The notes under the pieces: model-generated | What the model was told of the DNA's origin: nothing | Databases searched by the model: none | Seen by the model: the letters and a program-made list of their open reading frames with translations, nothing else | Program-made: the position numbers and the translations under genes | Part shown: one piece after another, positions 26,101 to 32,369 of the stretch | How positions within the stretch are numbered: position 1 is the first letter of the stretch | Layout of the letters: every line of letters begins with the position of its first letter | DNA from: Streptomyces sp. NBC_00258 | Lineage (GTDB): Bacteria > Actinomycetota > Actinomycetes > Streptomycetales > Streptomycetaceae | Reading direction: 5' to 3' | Assembly: GCF_036182465.1 (NCBI RefSeq) | Contig: NZ_CP108081.1 | Coordinates: 11,036,001 to 11,100,000 of the forward strand | Length of the DNA stretch: 64,000 nucleotides

Positions 26101-26322
26101 GCCACGTTCACCTCGGTCCACGGTCCGATCTCCACGCGCTGGCAACAGCGGTCCGGCGGCTTCGTCCTGACGTGCACCGTGCCGGCCAACACGACCGCCG
26201 AGGTATGGATCCCCGCGGACGGTCCTGACGCGGTCACCCACACCCGCGCGACGTTCCTGCGCGAGGAGGACGGCTGCGCGGTGTACCGGGCCGGCTCCGG
26301 CAGCCACCGCTTCACCACGTAA
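23113..26322 (+). CDS. Secreted alpha-L-rhamnosidase, GH78
   Basis: 1069 residues from a GTG at 23113. A Tat-type signal peptide is evident (ISRRNILASAAATVAGVAA, AVAAPA cleavage region). A fibronectin-like domain (about 50-155) is followed by the N-terminal rhamnosidase beta-domains, a Bac_rhamnosid concanavalin-like domain (about 510-620) and the (alpha/alpha)6 catalytic barrel (about 630-980). DTPARDERLGWTGD (D674-E675) and TTMWERWDS (late Glu) match catalytic acids of GH78. It releases terminal L-rhamnose from glycosides or polysaccharides outside the cell. It converges on the sugar importer, with a bidirectional terminator between. Confidence 0.93.
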   Translation: MISRRNILASAAATVAGVAAGAGPAVAAPASTPAQASAQRGAMRVTVPTVEYVQHPLGLDAQHPRLSWPMASEKPGSRQSAYQVRVASSESRLSRPDVWDSGKVVSGDSSLVAYRGPQLKPRTRYFWSVRVWDGDGEASGWSAPSWWETGLMSAAQWSADWISAPAALTDAPSLEGCDWIWFPEGEPANSAPAATRWFRRTFDLPDGVTAATLALSADNVYAVSVNGTEVARTDLATDHDGWRRPAVVDVLAQVRSGSNVLAVSVTNATVGPAGLVAVLTVRTPSGEQKIVTDTSWKSADKEPADGWREAGFDDSGWPAAKKAAAWGAGPWGRVVPVVYAANQLRHEFRLPRKKVSRARLYATALGLYEAHLNGRRVGRDELAPGWTDYRERVQYQTYDVTGLVRQGANAIGAYVAPGWYAGNVGMFGPHQYGERPALLAQLEVEYADGTSERITSGTQWRAASGPIVSADLLGGETYDARKETAGWTSPGFDDRTWLAVRAAGEAAPDLIVAQVDGAVRVARELPVKKVTEPRPGVFVFDLGQNMVGSVRLRVAGPAGTAVRLRHAEVLNPDGTLYTANLRTAAATDTYILKGRGEETYEPRFTFHGFRYVEVTGFPGAPSAKAMTGRVMHTAAPFTFEFETNVPMLNKLHSNITWGQRGNFLSIPTDTPARDERLGWTGDINVFAPTAAYTMESARFLTKWLVDLRDAQTAEGAFTDVAPMVGTVGNGVAGWGDAGVTVPWSLYQAYGDRQVLEDAWPSIQAWLKYLEKNSTGLLRPASGYGDWLNVSDETPKDVIATAYFAHSADLAARTAEELGKDPAAHLDLFERIRKAFQDAYVTADGKVKGDTQTAYVLSLSMNLLPGALRKAAADRLVALIEAKDWHLSTGFLGTPRLLPVLTESGHTDVAYRLLQQRSYPSWGYQIDKGATTMWERWDSIEPDGDFQTPDMNSFNHYAYGSVGEWMYTNIAGISPGRPGYREIVIRPRPGGDVTSARATFTSVHGPISTRWQQRSGGFVLTCTVPANTTAEVWIPADGPDAVTHTRATFLREEDGCAVYRAGSGSHRFTT

Positions 26323-26353
26323 CGCGGGCCTGCCCGGGACACCTGAACACGTC

Positions 26354-26383
26354 GGCGCGGGCTGCCCTGAAGCAGCCCGCGCC
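26354..26383. terminator. Bidirectional hairpin between GH78 and importer genes
   Basis: 12-bp perfect arms GGCGCGGGCTGC / GCAGCCCGCGCC with a 6-nt loop, lying between two convergent stop codons (26322 and 26435). Confidence 0.8.
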
Positions 26384-26434
26384 GCACATCGAGGTCGTCG
26401 TCACGGATTCACCGGGAGGGCCGCGGTTCCGCGG

Positions 26435-27466
26435 TCAGAGGATCCGCCGTCTACGGCCGAGCCAGGTCTGGGCCACGACCACGACGGCGAGGAAGGCGCC
26501 GCTGACGACCTGCTGGTAGGCGGAGTCGAGGGAGCCGATCTGGTTGATGACGTTCTGGATCACCGTCAGCAGGAGCACCCCGACCAGCGAACCGCTGACG
26601 AAGCCGAAACCGCCGGACAGCAGGGTGCCGCCGATGACGACCGCCGCGATCGCCTCCAGTTCCATGCCCGAGCCGAGGATCGTCACGCCCGACAGCAGCC
26701 AGGCGGCGTTGAGCGCGCCCGCGAGGCCGGCACACAGACCCGACACGGCGTACACCGCGATCTTCGTCCGTGCCACGGGGGCACCCATCAGGGCCGCCGC
26801 GTCCTCGTTGCCGCCGACCGCGTACACGTACTGGCCGAATCTGGTGCGTCGCAGTACGACGGCTCCCAGTACGAACAGGGCCACCGTGATCCACACGGGC
26901 ACGCCGATCCCGAGCAGTGAGTCCTGGCCGAGTGTCGCGTAGAACGAGTCCTTGTCGACGAGATAGGTCCGCGAGCCCTCGTCGGTGACAGCCAGCAGGA
27001 TGCCGCGCGCGCCGAGCATGGCGGCGAGGGTGACGATGAACGGGGCCAGCCCCGACCGGGCGATGAGCAGTCCGTTGACCAGGCCGATCAGCCCGCACAC
27101 CGCGAGCGGGAGCAGCAGGGCCACCGCCGAGCCGTACTGCGATCCCCAGGCCGCCACCACTCCGCCGAGGGCGAAGAGCGAGCCGACCGACAGGTCGATC
27201 CCGCCGGTGACGATGACGAACGTCATGCCGAGCGCGACCACGGCGAGGAAGGCCGAGGACAGCGCCATGTTCTCGAGGTTGTCGCCGGTCAGGAAGGTGT
27301 CGAAGCTCAGCGACGCCACGACCATGGCCACCAGGAGGGTGACGAGGGCCCCGTGCTGCTGGGCCAGGGCGCTGAAGCGGTCGGCGCGGCCCGGTCCGCG
27401 GTCCTCGTCGGTGATCTGCCGGACGGCGTCGGGCTGCATGTCGGCTTCCGTGGTCTCGGTGGTCAT
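26435..27466 (-). CDS. CUT2 sugar ABC importer permease 2 (YjfF-like)
   Basis: 343 residues from the ATG at 27466, which overlaps the preceding permease stop by 4 bp (ATGA). About nine to ten hydrophobic segments; GMTFVIVTGGIDLSVGSLFA is the signature of RbsC/YjfF-type permeases, and ESQ-type loop sequences GGNEDAAALMGAPVARTKI follow, then IGGTLLSGGFGFVSGSLVG. With its sister permease it would form a heterodimeric membrane channel for a monosaccharide. A much longer upstream frame exists but only antisense-like sequence fills it. Confidence 0.9.
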   Translation of the reverse strand: MTTETTEADMQPDAVRQITDEDRGPGRADRFSALAQQHGALVTLLVAMVVASLSFDTFLTGDNLENMALSSAFLAVVALGMTFVIVTGGIDLSVGSLFALGGVVAAWGSQYGSAVALLLPLAVCGLIGLVNGLLIARSGLAPFIVTLAAMLGARGILLAVTDEGSRTYLVDKDSFYATLGQDSLLGIGVPVWITVALFVLGAVVLRRTRFGQYVYAVGGNEDAAALMGAPVARTKIAVYAVSGLCAGLAGALNAAWLLSGVTILGSGMELEAIAAVVIGGTLLSGGFGFVSGSLVGVLLLTVIQNVINQIGSLDSAYQQVVSGAFLAVVVVAQTWLGRRRRIL

Positions 27467-28425
27467 CGCTTCCCCCGTTCGCGGGCCGCGTAGACGGCGC
27501 CGACGATCACCACGGCCTGGGCCATCTGAGTCCACGACGGCGGCAGGTCGTGCTTGACGAGCGTGGTGGTGAGCAGCTGGATGAGGACGGCACCGGCGAC
27601 CGTGCCGCCGATCCGGACCCGGCCGCCGGACAGGGGAGTGCCGCCGACGACCACGGCGGTGATCGCCGACAGTTCCATCAGCGTGCCCAGCGAGGTCGGG
27701 TCGCTGGCCGTCAGCCGGGCGGTGGCGAGGACGCCCGCCACCGCGGCCAGAGCGCCGGAGCAGGCGTACACCACGATGAGGACGCGGCGGACGGGCAGGC
27801 CGGCGAGGCGGGCCGCCGGCCGGCTGTCGCCGATGGCGAGCAACTGTCGCCCGAAGGTGGTGCGGCGCACCACGAAGGCCACCGACAGGGCCAGGCCGAC
27901 GGCGATGAGGACGAGATACGGCACGCCCAGCACGTCGCCGGAGCCGAGCGCCGTCATGCCCGGATCGCGTACGTCCTTGAGCTGGGGGAGCAGGACCAGG
28001 GCCAGGCCGCGAGCGGCGACCATGAGGGCGAGCGTGGCGACGATGGGCTGAACACCCAGGTGGGCGACCAGTGTTCCGTTCGCGAGCCCGATCACGATGC
28101 CGCCCACCACCGCCACGAGCACGGCGGCCCACGGCCCGTAGCCGAGATAGAGGGAGAGCAGGGAGGTGGACAGGGCCATCACGGAACCCACCGACAGGTC
28201 GACGCCCTCGGTGCCGATCGCCAGCGCCATGCCCAGTGCCACGATGAGCACCGGTGCGACCTGGACGGCCTGGGTACGGAAGTTCTCCGCGGAGACGAAG
28301 TGATTGGTGAAGGCGAAGTTGAAGAGCAGGAGTGCGGCGACGCCCGCGTAGACGCCGTACTCCTGGAGCAGGCGCAGCAGCCGTTCGCGGTCCACCCGGC
28401 CCTGCGTGAGGGTGAGTTCAGTCAT
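27463..28425 (-). CDS. CUT2 sugar ABC importer permease 1 (YtfT-like)
   Basis: 320 residues. Hydrophobic helices throughout, with IVALGMALAIGTEGVDLSVG near residue 65 and VVGGTPLSGGRVRIGGTVAG near 270, the paired glycine motifs of this permease class. The AIGDSRPAARLAGLPVRRVL loop contacts the ATPase. It overlaps both neighbours (8 bp with the ATPase upstream, 4 bp with permease 2), so all are one operon. Two distinct permeases rather than one is the YtfQRT-YjfF or RhaSTPQ arrangement. Confidence 0.9.
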   Translation of the reverse strand: MTELTLTQGRVDRERLLRLLQEYGVYAGVAALLLFNFAFTNHFVSAENFRTQAVQVAPVLIVALGMALAIGTEGVDLSVGSVMALSTSLLSLYLGYGPWAAVLVAVVGGIVIGLANGTLVAHLGVQPIVATLALMVAARGLALVLLPQLKDVRDPGMTALGSGDVLGVPYLVLIAVGLALSVAFVVRRTTFGRQLLAIGDSRPAARLAGLPVRRVLIVVYACSGALAAVAGVLATARLTASDPTSLGTLMELSAITAVVVGGTPLSGGRVRIGGTVAGAVLIQLLTTTLVKHDLPPSWTQMAQAVVIVGAVYAARERGKR

Positions 28426-29935
28426 GGTGGCTCCCGGCGGGTTCGGCCGCGATGGCTCGCATCAGCGCGTCCTCGGTGACGGCGTCGCCGGTCAGCTCCT
28501 CCACCACCGCCCCGTCCTTGAGTACGACGATCCGGTCGCTGCCCTCGATGAGCTCCTCGGTGTCGGAGGAGATCAGGAGCACGGCGAGGCCGTCGTCGGC
28601 GAGTTCGTCGATGAGTGCCTGTACCTCCGCCTTGGCGCCGACGTCGATCCCGCGGGTCGGCTCGTCCAGCAGCAGCACCTTCGGGTGCAGCGCGAGCCAG
28701 CGGGCCAGCAGCACCTTCTGCTGGTTGCCGCCGGAGAGCTCGCCCACCTTCTGGTGCGGGCCGGCGGACTTGATGCGCAGCCGCTGCACGAAGGTGTCGA
28801 CGATCCGGTCGACACGGGCGTCGTCCACCAGGCCGAACCGTGAGAGCGAGGGCAGGGCGGCGAGCGCGATGTTCTCCCGAACCGACAGTCCGGGGACGAT
28901 GCCCTCGGCCTTTCGGTCCTCCGGCAGCAGGCTGATGCCGGCGCGGATCGCGGCCGCTGTCGAGCCGGAGCGCACGACAGCGCCACCGACCGAGACCCGG
29001 CCCGAGTCCGTCGGCAGCGCCCCGGCGACGGCCCTGGCTGTCTCGCTGCGGCCCGAGCCGAGCAGCCCGCCCAGGCCCACGACCTCGCCCGGACGGATGG
29101 AGAGCGACACGTCCCGCAGCTGGTGACGGACCGTCAATCCCTCGGCGTGCAGCATCGGTTCGGCCGAAGCGTGGTGAGATCCGGTGAACTTGGTCAGGCC
29201 CTCGCTGCGGACCTCGCCGATCTCCCGGCCCAGCATGAGCGAGACCAGACGCAGCCGGTCGAGATCGGCGAGACGGCCGGTGTGCACCACACGGCCGTCA
29301 CGCAGCACGGTGACCGTGTCGCAGATCTCGTACAGCTCGCCCATGCGGTGGCTGACGTAGACCACGGCGATGCCGCGCTCGCGCAGCATGCGGATCACGT
29401 CGAACAGGGTGCGCACCTCACGCGGTTCGAGCGAGGAGGTGGGCTCGTCCATGATCACCACACGGGCGTCGACGGCGACGGCACGCGCGAGGGCCACCAT
29501 CTGCTGGGCTCCGACGCCGAGTTCGCGCAGCGGGCGGCGCACGTCGACGCGGATGCCCAGGCCGCGCAGCGCCTCGTCCGCCTCCCGGTGCATGCGCCGG
29601 AAGTCGATCAGACCGAGCCGGCCGCGGGGTTCGCGGCCGAGGAGGAGATTGCGGGCCACGCTCATCAGCGGGACGAGGTTGACCTCCTGGTAGATGGTCG
29701 AGATGCCGGCCTGCTGGGCCTGCAGGGGTGTGGTGAAGCGGACCGGCGTGCCGTCGTGGACGACCTCGCCCGCGTCCGGCCGGTAGACGCCGGTGAGTAC
29801 TTTGATCAGGGTCGACTTGCCCGCGCCGTTCTCGCCGACGAGGGCGTGGACCTCCCCGGCGCGGGCGGTGAAGTCCACGTCGGACAGCGCCTTCACGCCG
29901 GGGAAGACCTTGGACACGCCGGTGACAGCGAGCAT
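28418..29935 (-). CDS. CUT2 sugar ABC importer ATPase, two nucleotide-binding domains (YtfR-like)
   Basis: 505 residues holding two fused ABC domains. Domain 1: GENGAGKST Walker A, Q-loop TIYQEVNLVPLMSVARN, LGVGAQQMVALARA signature, VIMDEPTSSL Walker B. Domain 2: GLLGSGRSETARAVAG (degenerate Walker A, as is normal in the RbsA family), LSGGNQQKVLLARWLA, LLLDEPTRGIDVG. The first domain probably does most hydrolysis. It starts 2 bp after the substrate-binding protein stop (29937), within the operon. Confidence 0.94.
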   Translation of the reverse strand: MLAVTGVSKVFPGVKALSDVDFTARAGEVHALVGENGAGKSTLIKVLTGVYRPDAGEVVHDGTPVRFTTPLQAQQAGISTIYQEVNLVPLMSVARNLLLGREPRGRLGLIDFRRMHREADEALRGLGIRVDVRRPLRELGVGAQQMVALARAVAVDARVVIMDEPTSSLEPREVRTLFDVIRMLRERGIAVVYVSHRMGELYEICDTVTVLRDGRVVHTGRLADLDRLRLVSLMLGREIGEVRSEGLTKFTGSHHASAEPMLHAEGLTVRHQLRDVSLSIRPGEVVGLGGLLGSGRSETARAVAGALPTDSGRVSVGGAVVRSGSTAAAIRAGISLLPEDRKAEGIVPGLSVRENIALAALPSLSRFGLVDDARVDRIVDTFVQRLRIKSAGPHQKVGELSGGNQQKVLLARWLALHPKVLLLDEPTRGIDVGAKAEVQALIDELADDGLAVLLISSDTEELIEGSDRIVVLKDGAVVEELTGDAVTEDALMRAIAAEPAGSHHD

Positions 29936-29936
29936 C

Positions 29937-31034
29937 TCAGTACGCCTTGTCGAGGTCCGACTGGGCGTTGGCCTCGGTGTACGCGCTGTCCTTGATAACG
30001 ATGTCCTGGGCCACCTCGGAGCCCTTGGTGAAGGTGTCGAGGGTCTGGAAGGCGAGCGGCCCGAAGCGCGGGTTGGACTCGATGACGCCGTGGATCCAGC
30101 CGTCCACGATGCCCTGCACGGCGTTGCGTGTGCCGTCGATGGTCACGATCTTCACGGCGCCCGGCTTCTTGCCCGCGCCCTTGAGGGCGTTGACGGCGCC
30201 GAGGCCCATCTCGTCGTTCTCGGCGTAGATGCCCTTGATCCCGGGCTTGGACTGGATGAGGTTCTCGGTGACCGACTGGCCCTTCTCGCGGGCGAAGTCG
30301 CCGGTCTGCTGGAACACCACCTTGAGACCGGGGGCCTTGTCCTTGATCCGGTCGACGAAGCCCTTGGTGCGTTCCGTGGTGACGTTGTTGCCCGCCGAAC
30401 CGAGCAGGATGGCGATGTCGCCCTTGCCCCCGGTCGCCTCGATCATCTCGTCGGCGGCCCGTTTGCCCTGTTCCACGAAGTCGGAGCCGATGAAGCTCAC
30501 ATAGTCCTTGCAGGCGGTGGCGTTGATCTTGCGGTCCACCGTGACGATCGGGATGTGCTTGGCCGCCGCCGTGCGCAGCACGGGTTCCCAGCCGTCCGAG
30601 TTGAGCGGTGCGATGACGAGCAGGTCGGCGCCCTTGGCGATGAGGTCCTGGACGTCGCTGATCTGCTTGGAGAACTGCGACTGGGCATTGGCGGTGAGGA
30701 GCTTGACGCCGCGCTTCCGCGCCTCCGCCCTGATGGAGGCGGTCTCCGCGATCCGGAAGGGATTGGCGGCCTTCTCGGACTGGGAGAAACCGACGGTGGC
30801 GCTCTTGAGGTCGAGCTTCTCGCCCCCGTACGCGGCGATGGTGCAGGCGGGCCCGGATCCGGTGCTGGGTGAGGCGACCTGCTGGCCGGCGTCACCCTGC
30901 TGGGGTGCGGCCTTGTCGCTGTCGGAGGAGTCCTCCGACTTGGTGCATCCGGTGGTGAGAACGAGGCTTGTGAGGAGGCCGGTGGCGAGGAGGGTTCGAG
31001 CGGAGGTACGACGAAGAAGTGCGGTGGGCTTCAT
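29937..31034 (-). CDS. Sugar-binding lipoprotein of the importer (YtfQ-like)
   Basis: 365 residues from the ATG at 31034. The signal peptide ends in a lipobox LTTGC (lipid-modified Cys at residue 30), followed by a Ser/Asp-rich tether. The mature part is a periplasmic-binding fold: ATVGFSQSEKAANPFRIAET, VIAPLNSDGWEPVLRTAA, IVTVDRKINA, IYAENDEMGLGAVNAL. VGFSQ with APxxxxGWEPVL recalls the galactofuranose-binding YtfQ more than RbsB. It delivers sugar to the two permeases. Promoter operator at 31131-31146. Confidence 0.9.
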   Translation of the reverse strand: MKPTALLRRTSARTLLATGLLTSLVLTTGCTKSEDSSDSDKAAPQQGDAGQQVASPSTGSGPACTIAAYGGEKLDLKSATVGFSQSEKAANPFRIAETASIRAEARKRGVKLLTANAQSQFSKQISDVQDLIAKGADLLVIAPLNSDGWEPVLRTAAAKHIPIVTVDRKINATACKDYVSFIGSDFVEQGKRAADEMIEATGGKGDIAILLGSAGNNVTTERTKGFVDRIKDKAPGLKVVFQQTGDFAREKGQSVTENLIQSKPGIKGIYAENDEMGLGAVNALKGAGKKPGAVKIVTIDGTRNAVQGIVDGWIHGVIESNPRFGPLAFQTLDTFTKGSEVAQDIVIKDSAYTEANAQSDLDKAY

Positions 31035-31130
31035 GGGAGTCCCCAAACGGCGCGGCCCCGGCGCTGAGAGCGCTCCCGGGGAGTTCGGCACTTGCGGTCA
31101 ACATGGCGTGCACGTCGTTCAGGGGAGTTT

Positions 31131-31146
31131 TTTACATCGTTGGAAG
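31131..31146. promoter_or_regulatory. Candidate LacI operator of the importer operon
   Basis: Reads CTTCCAACGATGTAAA on the minus strand, 14 of 16 identical to the site at 32309-32324, and about 100 bp upstream of the substrate-binding protein start. The AACG/CGTT-like centre is usual for LacI-family sites. Confidence 0.6.
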
Positions 31147-31198
31147 GGGGCTGTAAAGCCTTCCGTCCGAAATCTCGGCCAGTTGGTCCGGACCGAGG

Positions 31199-32212
31199 TC
31201 ACCGTCGCCCGAGGGTGCTCTCCCGCTCCACCAGCCGGTATTCCGCGGTCAGTTCACGTCCTCCGGGTTCCTGACGGCCCGACAGGCTGCGCAGCAGTGA
31301 GGCCATCGCAAGGCGGGCGATGGCCTGCTTGTCCGGCGCGATCGTGGTCAGCGAGACGGCTCCGAAACGGCTCTCGGCGATGTCGTCGAAACCCACGACG
31401 GCGACGTCCCACGGCACCCGGAGCCCGCGCTCGTGCAGCACCCGCATGGCGCCGATCGCGATGAGGTCGTTGTAGGCGAAGACCGCGTCGGGCCGTGTGC
31501 CCGAGTCCAGCAGCCGGGCCATGGCCCTGGCCCCGTCGTCCCGGTCCCAGCCGTCGACGGGAACGATCATGTCGTCCGTGGTCGGCAGGCCCGCCGCCGT
31601 CAACTCCGCCCGCCAGCCGTCGAGTCGCAGATGGGCGGGGCGGTTCGCGGAATCGGTGCGGGCGCCGAGGTAGGCGATCCGGGTCCGGCCGCGGCCGATC
31701 AGATGGCGCACCGCCTCTCGCGAGGCGGCCACGTTGTCGATCGCGATGTGGTCGAACGGCAGGTCGTACTCGCGCTCGCCGAGCAGCACCAGCGGAACGT
31801 CGTCGGCCCGGCCGTGCAGATCCTCGGCCTCCAGTTCCAGCGGGCTCAGAATCAGCCCGTCGATCACCCGGGCCCGGAAACCCTGGCTGACCAGCAACTC
31901 CTGCTCACGGTCGCCGCGCGTGTGGTCGAGCAGGACCGTGAACTCGTGCTGGGCCGCCGCGTCGATCACCGCGCCGGCGAGCTCGGCGAAGTAGGGATTC
32001 CCGAGCTCGGGAACGGCGAGCGCGATGATGCCCGTACGGCCCTTGCGCAGATGGCGTGCGGTGAGGTTCGGCCGGTAGCCGAGCTCGTCGATCGCCTCCT
32101 GCACCTTGGCGCGCATCGCCGGTGTGACGTGCGGATAGTTGTTCACGACGTTGGAAACGGTCTTGATCGAGACGCCGGCCCGTTCGGCCACGTCCTTCAG
32201 GCTGACCCGCAA
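31199..32212 (-). CDS. LacI-family transcriptional regulator of the sugar cluster
   Basis: 337 residues from a TTG at 32212, chosen because GAGGAG lies 6 bp upstream and the HTH begins at once (RVSLKDVAERAGVSIKTVSN, then VVNNYPHV and hinge YRPNLTARHLRKG). The effector core (GIIALAVPELGNPYFAELAG, VFAYNDLIAIGAMRVLHERG, VAVVGFDDI) would bind the inducing sugar. It lies between the importer operon and the PA14-GH2 gene; both promoters carry the same 16-bp site, so it probably represses both. Confidence 0.92.
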   Translation of the reverse strand: MRVSLKDVAERAGVSIKTVSNVVNNYPHVTPAMRAKVQEAIDELGYRPNLTARHLRKGRTGIIALAVPELGNPYFAELAGAVIDAAAQHEFTVLLDHTRGDREQELLVSQGFRARVIDGLILSPLELEAEDLHGRADDVPLVLLGEREYDLPFDHIAIDNVAASREAVRHLIGRGRTRIAYLGARTDSANRPAHLRLDGWRAELTAAGLPTTDDMIVPVDGWDRDDGARAMARLLDSGTRPDAVFAYNDLIAIGAMRVLHERGLRVPWDVAVVGFDDIAESRFGAVSLTTIAPDKQAIARLAMASLLRSLSGRQEPGGRELTAEYRLVERESTLGRR

Positions 32213-32308
32213 GGGATCTCCTCGGCATCGACGGGGGCTCCGCGACCGGAGCTTTGTCATGGACCTGGACAGCGGCCGGGAGCCGTGCTCTCATGCCAAC
32301 TGCCTCTG

Positions 32309-32324
32309 CTTCCAACGTTGTACA
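32309..32324. promoter_or_regulatory. Candidate LacI operator of the GH2 gene / regulator
   Basis: CTTCCAACGTTGTACA with an AACGTT centre, 46-61 bp before the GTG of the GH2 gene and about 97 bp before the divergent LacI start. Same sequence as 31131-31146 except at two positions. Confidence 0.65.
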
Positions 32325-32369
32325 GACTGAAGCACCGAGCCGCCACCCTTCCTCAACCAAGGAGGATTC

